Shown here: positions 44,672-53,047 of the stretch, piece after piece
How positions within the stretch are numbered: position 1 is the first letter of the stretch
Layout of the letters: each line of letters opens with the position of its first letter
Source of the DNA: JALHSW01 sp963720675
GTDB lineage: Bacteria; Actinomycetota; Acidimicrobiia; IMCC26256; PALSA-555
Length of the DNA: 64,000 bases
Assembly: GCA_963720675.1 (NCBI GenBank)
Contig: CAVRGH010000007.1
Location: forward strand, 1-64,000
Direction: 5' to 3'
The notes under the pieces: generated by a model
Told to the model about the DNA's origin: nothing
What the model saw: the letters and a program-made list of their open reading frames with translations, nothing else
The model's database searches: none
Position numbers and translations under genes: made by a program

Positions 44672-45787
44672 CAGGAGACCTCCGACTGAGGAGCACGCGA
44701 TGGCGGGTCCGCCGTCGCGTCGGCGAGCGGGAGCGACATCCGGAACGTGGAGCCCTCGCCTTCGACGGAGTCGACGGTCACGTCACCGTCGTGCACCTGG
44801 GCGACGTGACGCACGATGGAGAGCCCGAGGCCGGTGCCGCCCGTCGCGCGGCTGCGGGCCCGGTCGACCCGGTAGAAGCGCTCGAAGATCCGCTCGAGGT
44901 CGCTGGAGGGGATCCCGATCCCGTGATCCTGGACACTGATCACCACACGGTCGCCGACCCGTTCGACGCCGAGGTCGACGACATCGCCGGGCTCGGAGTA
45001 CTTCACCGCGTTGTCGAGCAGGTTGGTCACCGCACTCACGATCTGGTTCGGGATCGCACTCGATCACGAAGTCCTCGTCGACGGTCGCCGTCCGGAGGGG
45101 AATGCCGTTCGCGAGTGCCATGGGACCGAGGCGGTCGGCCGCTTCGTCGAGGAGCACCCGCACCGAGACGCGGTCGCGGGTCGGCGCCTCCTGGGCCTCG
45201 ATCAGGCTCAGATCGAGGAGGTCGTCCACGATGCGACCCAGGCGTTCCGCCTCCTTGACCATTCGTTCGGCGAGCTGCTGGGTGACCTGGGGATCATCAC
45301 TGGAAGCGATCGTCTCGGCAAGGAGGGCGAGTGCGCCGACCGGTGTCTTGAGCTCGTGGCTCACGTTCGCGACGAAGTCCCGGCGGACGCTCTCGATCCG
45401 GCGCGCCTCGGTCACGTCGCGGACGAACGCGGCGGCGCCGACCACTCCCCCGTCGGCGTCACGCAGCGGCACGGCATTGAGCTGGAGCACCTCGCGTGGC
45501 GGGCCGAAGAGCGCCAGCTCCTGCCCGCCCGCTTCTCCGGTGCGCGCGGCCGCCAACAGCGTCTCGATCGCGTGCTGCGCCAACGCGTCGCCGTGCCTGG
45601 CGTCACGGTAGCGCTCGGCCGCGAGGTTGCGGACGATCTCGTTGCCGACCTCGTCGACGACGAGGGCGCCGTCGGTGAGCGCGTCGAAGGCCCCGATCAT
45701 GCGATCGAGATCGAGATCAGCGGCAGCGAGCTCTGAGGACTCCGGCACGTCGTCGGCCGGCCCGGAAAGGGCAGAGCGTCGTTTCAA
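44671..45787 (-). CDS. PhoR/SenX3-type sensor histidine kinase, one frame break
   Basis: About 371 residues. A PAS-like sensor region (FDALTDGALVVDEVGNEIV) is followed by the H-box FVANVSHELKTPVG. After DFVIECD a surplus C in CCC near 45055 breaks the frame; corrected, the protein runs DPNQIVSAVTNLLDNAVKYS (N-box) to VQDHGIGIP and GTGLGLSIV. No membrane segment is present N-terminal to the PAS region, unlike SenX3. It starts at a TTG overlapping the pstB stop (TTGA) and shares one base with the regulator gene, so the pst-phoR-phoB set is coupled. Confidence 0.9.
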
Positions 45788-46690
45788 CCGAACCGCCCGG
45801 TGATGTAGCCCTCGGTCCGAGGATCGGAGGGCTGGGTGAAGATCTGCTCGGTGTCGTCGAACTCGACGAGCTTTCCGACTCGCTGCTCGTCGACCACCTC
45901 GGCGGTGAAGAACGCCGTGCGGTCGGACACCCGGGCGGCCTGCTGCATGTTGTGGGTGACGATCACGATCGTGTACTCGTGCTTGAGCTCCTCCATGAGG
46001 TCCTCGATCCGCGCGGTGGCGATCGGGTCGAGCGCCGAGCACGGCTCGTCCATCAGGATCACGTCGGGCTGCACCGCGATGGCGCGGGCGATGCACAGCC
46101 GCTGCTGCTGACCGCCGGAGAGCCCGAGTGCGCTCTTCTTGAGCTTGTCCTTGACCTCGTCCCAGAGCGCGGCCTGCTCGAGGGCGTGCTGGACGAGGTC
46201 GTCCATGTCGCCGCGCTTCTGGCCGTTGATCCGGGGGCCGTAGGCGACGTTGTCGTGGATCGACTTGGGGAACGGGTTCGGCTTCTGGAACACCATCCCG
46301 ATCCGCCGACGGACCTCCGCCGCGTCGACCTTGGAGCCGTAGAGGTCCTCGCCGTGGTAGCGGATCGAGCCTCGCACCTCCGCTCCCGGCGTGATGTCGT
46401 GCATCCGGTTGAGCGATCGCAGCACGGTCGTCTTGCCGCACCCCGAGGGACCGATGAACGCGGTGATCTCGTTCGCCACGACGTCGAGGGTCACGTCGCG
46501 CACCGCGGTGGTACCCGAGTAGCTGACCTCGACGTCCTGGAGCTCGAACACGACCTCGCGCTGCTTCGGGCTCCGGCGTCTCGCCGGCCTGCCCGGGCTC
46601 GACCGCCGGCGGACGCGACTCCACGTCGTCGATGGTAGCGGCGGGAGCCGCGGTCCCCGTGGTCGTTCCTTCGGTCATGAGCACTCCCAT
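45784..46690 (-). CDS. pstB: Phosphate ABC transporter ATPase PstB, one frame break
   Basis: The conserved 255-residue core starts VFELQDVEVSY and has Walker A GPSGCGKT, signature LSGGQQQR, Walker B VILMDEP and FQKPNPFPKS, all diagnostic of PstB. An N-terminal extension of about 40 residues (MTEGTTTGTAAPAATIDDVE) begins at ATG 46678 or 46690, directly after pstA, and joins the core if one C of CCC near 46572 is removed (EPKQREVVFELQ). Without correction the core starts at GTG 46551. Confidence 0.93.
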
Positions 46691-46691
46691 G

Positions 46692-47606
46692 TCACTTCCC
46701 TCCCGCCACGCGACGCGAGTAGATGGCCGTGAACACCCGCGCGAGGGCAGTGGCGACGAAAACGATCAGGATCAGGGTCAGCGCTGCGCCGTACGCGCGC
46801 TCTTGTGCGCCGATGAACGGTGACGTCGCGTTGCGGAAGATCTGCACCGAGAGCGCCGTGTTGCTGCCTTGGAAGAGGTCCCAGTTGGGCTGGGTGACGA
46901 TGCCGATCGTGAACAGGAGCGGAGCCGTCTCCCCGGCAGCTCGGGCGACCGCCAGCAGCGCACCGCTCACGATTCCCGGCGCGGCCTCGGGAAGCACCAC
47001 CGTTCGGATCGTCCGGACCTTTCGGGAGCCGAGCGCGTAGCTGCCTTCCCGGAGCTCGCGGGGCACCAGACGGAGCATCTCCTCCGTCGTCCGGATCACC
47101 ACCGGCAACATGAGGCAGCCGAGCGCGAGGGCTCCCGCGAACCCCGTCTGCTCTTTGAAGCGGAGAACCCAGATCGTGTACACGAACAGACCCATGACGA
47201 TCGACGGCACGCCGGTCATCACCTCGGCCAGGAACCGGATCACCCCTGCGAGCTTGCTCTTCTGTCCGTACTCGTTGAGGTAGATGCCACCGAGGACACC
47301 CAGCGGGACCGCCATGAGCGTCGCGCCTGCGGTGATCACGATGGTGCCGACGACCGCCGGCGCCATCCCGCCACCGACGGACTGACCGATGATGGGGATG
47401 TTCGAGGTGATGAACTCCCAGCTGAAGACCTCGCCGCCCTTCTGGACCACGAACACGACGACGAGGACGAGCGGCACCATCGCGAGGGCGAACGACGCGA
47501 TGATGAGCAGGGTTGCCAGGCCGTTCCGGAATTTGCGACCCCTTTTGGCGCGGCCGGGCCCCGTGATCGACGGTCGTGCGGGCGGCGGGGCCAACGTCGC
47601 CGTCAT
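46692..47606 (-). CDS. pstA: Phosphate ABC transporter permease PstA
   Basis: 304 residues with six membrane segments. The permease EAA-like loop reads ELREGSYALGSRKVRTIRTVVLPEAAPGI and GARAAGETAPLLFT is conserved. The ATG overlaps the pstC stop by four bases (ATGA). No frame break. Confidence 0.94.
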   Translation of the reverse strand: MTATLAPPPARPSITGPGRAKRGRKFRNGLATLLIIASFALAMVPLVLVVVFVVQKGGEVFSWEFITSNIPIIGQSVGGGMAPAVVGTIVITAGATLMAVPLGVLGGIYLNEYGQKSKLAGVIRFLAEVMTGVPSIVMGLFVYTIWVLRFKEQTGFAGALALGCLMLPVVIRTTEEMLRLVPRELREGSYALGSRKVRTIRTVVLPEAAPGIVSGALLAVARAAGETAPLLFTIGIVTQPNWDLFQGSNTALSVQIFRNATSPFIGAQERAYGAALTLILIVFVATALARVFTAIYSRRVAGGK

Positions 47607-48592
47607 GCCGCGATCCCGAGCTTCCGGTCGGAGCGGGCGAGCACCGCTCGCGCCAGCATCCCGATGATCACGGTCAGCACGAGCAGCAACAGGCCGAGAC
47701 CGATCAGTGCGGCGCGCTGCGTCCCGCTCGCCTCACCGAACTGGTTGGCGATGATGCTCGCCATCGTGTCACCGGGGCCGAGGATGTCGGCGCTGACGCG
47801 GGGCGAGGAACCGATGACGAGCGCGACCGCGATCGTCTCGCCGACACCACGCCCGAAGCCGATGACGAATGCGGCGACGACACCGCCCCGGCTGTGCGGG
47901 AACACCGCGCCGCGGATCATCTCCCAACGAGTGGCGCCCATCGCGAGCGCCGCTTCCTTCTGCGACGCCGGACACGTGGCGAACACCTCGCGCGTGATCG
48001 CGGTGACGATCGGCGTCACCATGATGCCGACGACGATGCCGGCGGTGAGGAACGCCTGGCCCGACGCGCTCGGGTCGCCGAAGATGTCGCCGAGGATCGG
48101 CACGCCCGAGAACGCGTCTGGCACAGGTCGGCGTAGACGTTCGAGAGCGGCTCGGTGAGCTCCTTGAGGAGCCAGAGCCCGAAGACGACCGAAGGGATCG
48201 CGGCGAGCAGGTCGATCGTGTACACGATCGGCTTGCGCAGCCAGCCGCGGCGCGACCTCGTTCACGAACAGTGCGATCCCGATGCTCACCGGGACGGCGA
48301 TCGCCATCGCGATCACGGCGACGAGGAACGTGCCGTAGATGAGCCCGAGGGCGCCGTAGCTGCCACTCGCCGGATCCCAGTTGTCGGTGAAGATCGCGTC
48401 GAGCCCCTCGGCCTCGAACCACGGCCGAGCCTGGTCGGCGGTCGAGACGAGGATCAGCGCCAGGATGAGCAGGACGAGCAGGCCCGCGGCGAGCGTCAGC
48501 ACCCGGAACGCGCGGTCGGTCACGATCCCCGGCGGGCGGTCACCATCGCTCAGTCGCTTGGGCCGAGGAGCGGTGAGTTCGGTCGTGGTCAT
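47603..48592 (-). CDS. pstC: Phosphate ABC transporter permease PstC, two compensating frame breaks
   Basis: About 329 residues. Conserved parts are LIYGTFLVAVIAMAIAVPVSIGIALFVNEVAPR, then (after a one-base excess near 48245) WLRKPIVYTIDLLAAIPSVVFGLW, then (after a missing G near 48121) DAFSGVPILGDIFG, and the EAA-type loop REVFATCPASQKEAALAMGATRWEM. The two shifts cancel, so the uncorrected ORF stays open with about 40 wrong residues. The start is ATG 48592. It follows a hairpin that separates it from pstS. Confidence 0.92.
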   Translation of the reverse strand: MTTTELTAPRPKRLSDGDRPPGIVTDRAFRVLTLAAGLLVLLILALILVSTADQARPWFEAEGLDAIFTDNWDPASGSYGALGLIYGTFLVAVIAMAIAVPVSIGIALFVNEVAPRLAAQADRVHDRPARRDPFGRLRALAPQGAHRAALERLRRPVPDAFSGVPILGDIFGDPSASGQAFLTAGIVVGIMVTPIVTAITREVFATCPASQKEAALAMGATRWEMIRGAVFPHSRGGVVAAFVIGFGRGVGETIAVALVIGSSPRVSADILGPGDTMASIIANQFGEASGTQRAALIGLGLLLLVLTVIIGMLARAVLARSDRKLGIAA

Positions 48593-48646
48593 CGCGCTCG
48601 AGTCGGTCCAGTCATCGGGGCGGACGGACAAGAAGAAGTACTACCA

Positions 48647-48688
48647 GGGAGGGGCCGGCGGACGGGGGGTGTCCGCCGAGCCCCTCCC
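48647..48688 (-). terminator. Strong GC hairpin between pstS and pstC
   Basis: GGGAGGGGC-C-GGCGGAC pairs with GTCCGCC-GA-GCCCCTCCC around a 6-base G-rich loop: 16 base pairs with a small internal loop. On the pst strand it follows the pstS stop and is itself followed by a T-rich stretch. It would act as a partial terminator or mRNA stabiliser, so that the binding protein outnumbers the permease. Confidence 0.65.
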
Positions 48689-48706
48689 CGGGTACCTGAT
48701 CGCAGG

Positions 48707-49774
48707 TCAGCCGACCTGGATCGCCTTGACTGCCTGGAGCGCCATCTTGGTGAGCGACGGCGGCAGCGGTGCGTAGTCGACGGAGGGCGCCAGCTTCTGG
48801 CCCTTCGTCAGCATGTAGGTGAGGAACGCCTTCAGGTCGGTGCCCTTGTCCTTGTCCGACTGGTTCTGGTACGCCAGCACCCAGGTCGGCGAGGTGATCG
48901 GGTACGCCTTGGCTCCGGTCGCCCAGATCGGGTCGAACGTCAGGTCGGCGTTGATCGCCACCGAGCCCGCGGCCAGCGACGCGCCCTTCAGGGTCGGCGG
49001 GATGTAGTTGCCGAGCTGGTTCTTGATCGACGCGTAGGTCAGGCCTGCGGCCTTCGCGTCCGAGAAGTCGACGTAGCCGATGGCGCCGTCGGTGCTCGAG
49101 ACGATCGTGGCGACGCCCGAGTTGCCCTGGCCGCCCTGCGTGTCCGCCGGCCAGCTGATGGTCGACGAAGCGCCGAGCTTCCAACCACTGGGGTCGGACT
49201 TCGTCAGGAACGTCGTGAAGTTCTGCGTCGTCCCCGAGCTGTCGGAGCGGCGCGCCACCGTGATCGACGTGCTCGGGAGGTCCGCGTTCGGGTTCTCCTT
49301 CGCGATCGCGTCGTCGTCCCAGGTCGTGATCTCACGCTGGAAGATCTTGGAGAGTGTGGGACCCGACAGGTTGAGCTTCTTGATGCCCTCGAGGTTGAAC
49401 GACACCGTGATGGGGCCGACGACCGTCGGGATGTAGTCGAAGTCGCCGCCCTGGACCGCGGCGGCGTCCTCCGAGGAGTACGGGGCGTCGGTGCCGGCGA
49501 AGTCGACGACCTCGTCCGAGAAGTCCTGGCGACCCTTGCCGGACCCGCCACCCGCGTAGTTGATGGTGACCTGCGAGTTCTTCTCGGTGAACCCGGCGAT
49601 CGACGCTTCGTTGAACGCCTGCTGGAACGTCGAACCCGAGCCGTTCAGGGTCGCCTCGGGAAGGCTCTTGCCGGCGACACTGGCACCGGCGACACCTGTG
49701 GTGCCGACAGCCAACATGCCGACCGCCAGCACGGGCACGACGGCCCAGCGCAGACGATGCGATCGGAGCTTCAT
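48707..49774 (-). CDS. pstS: Phosphate-binding protein PstS
   Basis: 355 residues with an N-terminal signal peptide (LRWAVVPVLAVGMLAVGTTGVAGAS). The phosphate site blocks are LNGSGSTFQQAF, NYAGGGSGKGRQDF, FAGTDAPYS and RSDSSGTTQNF. There is no lipobox cysteine, so it may be a secreted or otherwise anchored form. The start ATG 49774 has AGGAGG nine bases upstream. A PHO-box-like repeat lies at 49851-49883. It is the first gene of pstSCAB-phoR-phoB. Confidence 0.94.
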   Translation of the reverse strand: MKLRSHRLRWAVVPVLAVGMLAVGTTGVAGASVAGKSLPEATLNGSGSTFQQAFNEASIAGFTEKNSQVTINYAGGGSGKGRQDFSDEVVDFAGTDAPYSSEDAAAVQGGDFDYIPTVVGPITVSFNLEGIKKLNLSGPTLSKIFQREITTWDDDAIAKENPNADLPSTSITVARRSDSSGTTQNFTTFLTKSDPSGWKLGASSTISWPADTQGGQGNSGVATIVSSTDGAIGYVDFSDAKAAGLTYASIKNQLGNYIPPTLKGASLAAGSVAINADLTFDPIWATGAKAYPITSPTWVLAYQNQSDKDKGTDLKAFLTYMLTKGQKLAPSVDYAPLPPSLTKMALQAVKAIQVG

Positions 49775-49850
49775 ATGGTCATGCCTCCTGTGAGTGAAAT
49801 CCATGCAACGCGTGCGCACCCTACGGACGACAGGTGGCAACGCCGCTGCC

Positions 49851-49883
49851 GGCAGGTGTCATCGCGGTGAACGGACCATGAAG
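49851..49883 (-). promoter_or_regulatory. PHO box: three 11-base direct repeat units before pstS
   Basis: On the pstS strand three consecutive 11-mers read CTTCATGGTCC, GTTCACCGCGA, TGACACCTGCC. The middle unit matches the GTTCAYYYRCG type consensus of actinobacterial PhoP sites and the others match partly. The site is 77 bases before the pstS ATG and between pstS and the divergent phoU. Confidence 0.6.
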
Positions 49884-50002
49884 GATCGGGACTGCACCGC
49901 GTGGCGACACACAGGATTCCGCGGAGCGCGACAATGATGAGGACGTACGAAACGACCCCATTCGTCGTCGTCTCCGCGCGGCGCACACACGAGGTGGACC
50001 CG

Positions 50003-50698
50003 GTGAGCACGACTCCCGAAGTCGAGAACGAGGCTCGGAAGAGCTTCCAGGATTCCCTCAACGACCTCCGAATGGACGTCATCCGCTTGGCCGCGCTGGT
50101 GACCGAGGCCATCGGTCGCGGGACGCAGGCACTCCTCGACGGCGACCTCCGTCTCGCCGAGGGGGTCGTCGCCGACGATGTCGCGATCGACACGCTCGCG
50201 TACTCGATCGAGGACCAGTGCTTCCTACTCCTCGCGCGACAGCAGCCGATGGCGTCCGACCTCCGGGTCGTCCTGGCGGTGCTTCGCATCGCCCACGAGC
50301 TCGAACGCAGCGGCGACCTCATGAAGAGCGTCGTGAAGTCGATCCGCCAGCTCTACCCCCAGTCGATCGACCCGAAGCTGCGCGGGATCATCACGCGGAT
50401 GGGCGACCAGGCGGCGAACGAGACCCGGCTCGCGACCGACGCCTTCGCCGACGGCGACCCGTCGCGGGCCCGGGCGCTCTCCGACATGGACGACGTGATG
50501 GACGACCTGACGAAGAGCCTGTTCCGCCACATCCTGACCCGTGAGGGTTCGACCGACGAGAGTCGGCTGCTCGAGTCCGTGCAGCTGTCGCTCGTGGGCC
50601 GACACTACGAGCGGATCGCAGATCACGCGGTGAACATCGCCGAGCGCGTCGTGTTCATGGCAACGGGGTCCTACTCCGACCCCGAGGGCGACGACTGA
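50003..50698 (+). CDS. phoU: Phosphate signalling regulator PhoU
   Basis: 231 residues, two similar three-helix halves typical of PhoU. Metal-binding motifs with E/D-rich pattern appear as DLRVVLAVLRIAHELERSGDLMKSV in half 1 and LVGRHYERIADHAVNIAE in half 2. The GTG at 50003 has GAGGTGG five bases upstream and is preferred over ATG 49934. It is divergent from pstS and lies beyond the pst operon. PhoU keeps PhoR inactive when phosphate is plentiful. Confidence 0.93.
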   Translation: MSTTPEVENEARKSFQDSLNDLRMDVIRLAALVTEAIGRGTQALLDGDLRLAEGVVADDVAIDTLAYSIEDQCFLLLARQQPMASDLRVVLAVLRIAHELERSGDLMKSVVKSIRQLYPQSIDPKLRGIITRMGDQAANETRLATDAFADGDPSRARALSDMDDVMDDLTKSLFRHILTREGSTDESRLLESVQLSLVGRHYERIADHAVNIAERVVFMATGSYSDPEGDD

Positions 50699-50744
50699 AC
50701 GCTCGCTCCTCGTCCGCTGCTTTCCGAGACGCTCGGCGCCGGGA

Positions 50745-50769
50745 CACCCCGACGCCGGCACGCGGGGTG
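50745..50769. terminator. Hairpin between phoU and the convergent small gene
   Basis: CACCCCG (50745-50751) pairs with CGGGGTG (50763-50769) across an 11-base loop, ending one base before the stop of the gene at 50770. It could serve both directions. Confidence 0.5.
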
Positions 50770-51042
50770 CTACTCGTCCTCGGGGTACCCGAGGTCCCAC
50801 TCGAGGATGAGCCGCTCGCGCTCCGCGTCGCGGTTCACGCGCTCGCGGTTGCGGCGGAACTGCGGGTCGTGGGGTGGGAGGAGCTGGAGACGGGCGAGAG
50901 CCCGCTGCCGGAAGCCGTCGATCAGGCGACCGTCACCGAACACGCCGGCAACGTCCCAGTGCGGCGACGTGGGGCCGAGGTAGATGACCTTCACGTGCCC
51001 TTGGGGCGGCAGCTGCTCGAGCTCTTCGGAGTTGATCGCCAT
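50770..51042 (-). CDS. Conserved small hypothetical protein (90 residues)
   Basis: MAINSEELEQLPPQGHVKVIYLG begins a soluble 90-residue protein with an Arg-rich helical middle (RRNRERVNRDAERERL) and an acidic end (DLGYPEDE). It has the look of a conserved actinobacterial orphan, though I cannot name a family. TACCCT lies seven bases before the ATG, so it is probably leaderless. Between phoU (convergent) and htrA (same strand). Confidence 0.65.
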   Translation of the reverse strand: MAINSEELEQLPPQGHVKVIYLGPTSPHWDVAGVFGDGRLIDGFRQRALARLQLLPPHDPQFRRNRERVNRDAERERLILEWDLGYPEDE

Positions 51043-51049
51043 GGCCCCA

Positions 51050-51055
51050 AGGGTA
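51050..51055 (-). promoter_or_regulatory. -10 box of a probable leaderless promoter
   Basis: TACCCT on the minus strand ends seven bases before the ATG at 51042. Confidence 0.4.
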
Positions 51056-51089
51056 CCCGCTCGTCCGTTCGCCCCTTCTGCCGACCGGA

Positions 51090-52337
51090 TCAGGCTGCCG
51101 GGCGCTCGATGAGCGTGGCGTCGAACGACTTCTTGTCGCCCTTCCGATCGACGACGACCGTGACCTTGTCGCCCGGACGGTGCTCACGCACCGCGGTCTG
51201 CACGTCGGCGGAGTCCTCGACCGCCTTGCCACCGATCTCCACGATCACGTCGCCCTCCTGGATGCCGGCAGCCTTGGCCGGGGTATCCGCAGTGACCTTG
51301 GTGACGTAGGCGCCCGACTGGACCTTGAGGTCGAGCTCGCGTGCGACCGCGGGCGTCACGTTCTGGGTGGAGACGCCGAGGAACGCCGCGGCGCGACCGA
51401 GGCGGAGGTCCTCGATGATCGGCTTCGCCTTCGAGATCGGGATCGCGAAGCCCACGTTCTGCGCCGATGCCGGGTTCGCGATCGCGGTGTTGATGCCGAT
51501 CACCTGGCCCTGCGCGTCCAGGAGCGGCCCGCCGGAGTTGCCGGGGTTGATGGCAGCGTCGGTCTGGAGCATCCCGACGAGCGAGGACCCGGCGTCGGTG
51601 TCGACCGTGCGGTCGGTCCCGGAGATGATCCCCCGCGTCACGCTCAACCCACCTTCGAGAGCGAGGGCGTTGCCGATGGCCACAACGGAGTCGCCCACCT
51701 GGGCGGTGTCGGAGTCGCCGAGCTCGACGGTCGGCAGTCCGGTGAGATCGACCTTGAGCACCGCGAGGTCGGCCGACGGGTCGGTGCCGACGGTCTTGGC
51801 CGACGCGACCTCGCCGTCGGTGAACGCGACCTCGATCTTCGTCGCGCCCTCGGCGACGTGGTTGTTGGTGACGATGTAGCCGTCCGCGGTGATGACGAAG
51901 CCGGTGCCGGCGCCGCCGTTGCCGCTGCCGGGACCGCCGCCCGTCGTGACCGCGACGATCGCCGGCTCGTCCTTGGCGATGATCGCGGCGACGTCGCCGT
52001 CCTGGGTGATCTCGGTGGACGGACGCGTCACGACCGCCTTGCTCGACGACGGCTGCACGATGGTCGTGGTCGTGTCGCTGCCCCCGAACGCGAACACGAG
52101 ACCGCCTGCGGCCAGGGCGCCGACGAGGCCACCGACCAACGCACCGGTGAGCGCGTAGCGCATCCCGCCCGAGGTCCTGCGGGACCGCGGCGTGGCCGGT
52201 GGCCAGGGCGCCACCGCCGAGGATGCGGGGGCCGCGGCGACCGGCGCCGCGGTGCGCGGCGCCGTCACCGGCTCGGTGGGCGGGGCGTCGTCAGACGACC
52301 CCGATGGCGGACCGGCGGGCGGGGTGAGATCGGTCAC
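51090..52337 (-). CDS. HtrA/DegP-type membrane serine protease with PDZ domain
   Basis: About 415 residues: a Pro/Ala-rich cytoplasmic N-terminus, a membrane segment near residues 62-85 (YALTGALVGGLVGALAAGGLVFAFGG), a trypsin-like domain and a C-terminal PDZ (AAGIQEGDVIVEIGGKAVEDS). The triad is intact: His in TNNHVA, Asp in SADLAVL, Ser in NPGNSGGPL. The start is GTG 52337, with AGGAG upstream. It degrades misfolded exported proteins in studied relatives. Its neighbourhood (sigma, anti-sigma, TatA) recalls the mycobacterial sigE-rseA-htrA-tatB locus. Confidence 0.93.
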   Translation of the reverse strand: MTDLTPPAGPPSGSSDDAPPTEPVTAPRTAAPVAAAPASSAVAPWPPATPRSRRTSGGMRYALTGALVGGLVGALAAGGLVFAFGGSDTTTTIVQPSSSKAVVTRPSTEITQDGDVAAIIAKDEPAIVAVTTGGGPGSGNGGAGTGFVITADGYIVTNNHVAEGATKIEVAFTDGEVASAKTVGTDPSADLAVLKVDLTGLPTVELGDSDTAQVGDSVVAIGNALALEGGLSVTRGIISGTDRTVDTDAGSSLVGMLQTDAAINPGNSGGPLLDAQGQVIGINTAIANPASAQNVGFAIPISKAKPIIEDLRLGRAAAFLGVSTQNVTPAVARELDLKVQSGAYVTKVTADTPAKAAGIQEGDVIVEIGGKAVEDSADVQTAVREHRPGDKVTVVVDRKGDKKSFDATLIERPAA

Positions 52338-52523
52338 GAGGGCTCCTGGGGGGAGGGGTGAAACGGCACCGGACGATCGGCGTTCTCTTGGTGTGAACGC
52401 CCACGCCACAGGGAAGGTTCCATGCACCCCAGGTTGCCCCATCGAACTGTGAAGCACCTGAGCGAGACCTGGGAAGAAGTTCCGGGAACCGCGGCCCCTC
52501 GGGCGTCGTTGAACCCATCAAGC

Positions 52524-52796
52524 ATGGATGATCACACCCCCCTCCCCGATCACCACACCCCGCCCTGGATGCAGGCGGCCCTGTGCCGCGAGGCGTCCGC
52601 GGGTGAGTTCTTCCCCTCCGACGGGGTCGGCGTGGAGCGAGCTCGCCGAGTCTGCGCCGGCTGCCCGGTCAAGGCCGAGTGCCTCGAGTACGCCCTGACG
52701 TACCGCATCGACCACGGCGTCTGGGGCGGCTGCAGCGAGCGCGAACGCCGCCGCATCCTGAGGCAGCGCCGCCTCACCGCCGCCGCCCGCTCCTAG
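52524..52796 (+). CDS. whiB: WhiB-family Fe-S regulator
   Basis: 90 residues. The four cluster cysteines are in AALC, CAGC and AEC (C-xn-C-x2-C-x5-C), followed by the GVWGG turn and a basic DNA-contact tail (SERERRRILRQRR). The start is the ATG at 52524; upstream in-frame codons are not conserved in style. WhiB proteins bind sigma factor region 4 via a [4Fe-4S] cluster. Which of the WhiB1-7 subgroups it belongs to cannot be settled here. It is divergent from htrA and convergent with the RseB-like gene. Confidence 0.92.
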   Translation: MDDHTPLPDHHTPPWMQAALCREASAGEFFPSDGVGVERARRVCAGCPVKAECLEYALTYRIDHGVWGGCSERERRRILRQRRLTAAARS

Positions 52797-52959
52797 CGGC
52801 ACGCTCGAACCACCGCCCGTCCGTGCCGCTCCGAACCCAAGTTCGTCGAGCGACGCATCGCGCGACACACCCAGGCTCCGACGCTCCGAGATTCGCGAGA
52901 GGTGTCGGTCGCGACGATCACGCGGGACTCTCCGCGCCGCGTGCGGCGGCGCCCGATGC

Positions 52960-52995
52960 CGCCGCCGAGCGACTGGGGTTGTGGAGCGAGAAGGT
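52960..52995 (-). repeat. 36-bp dispersed repeat, copy 2
   Basis: Exact reverse complement of 31332-31367. It lies in the 251-base gap between the convergent whiB (52524) and RseB-like genes, about 50 bases past the stop of the latter. The rest of this gap (52797-53047) holds no ORF I would support. Confidence 0.85.
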
Positions 52996-53047
52996 GGTAG
53001 CGGGCGCCACCGCCCCATCGACCCGACGACGCGAGTCCAGCTGCGAG

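Noticed and set aside
44671..48592. Programmed frameshifting in the pst-pho operon
   Set aside because: Breaks occur at unrelated short runs without a slippery heptamer or common pattern, in genes not known for recoding.
31332..52995. The 36-bp repeat as a CRISPR repeat
   Set aside because: Only two copies, 21.6 kb apart, in opposite orientations, with no spacer array or cas gene.
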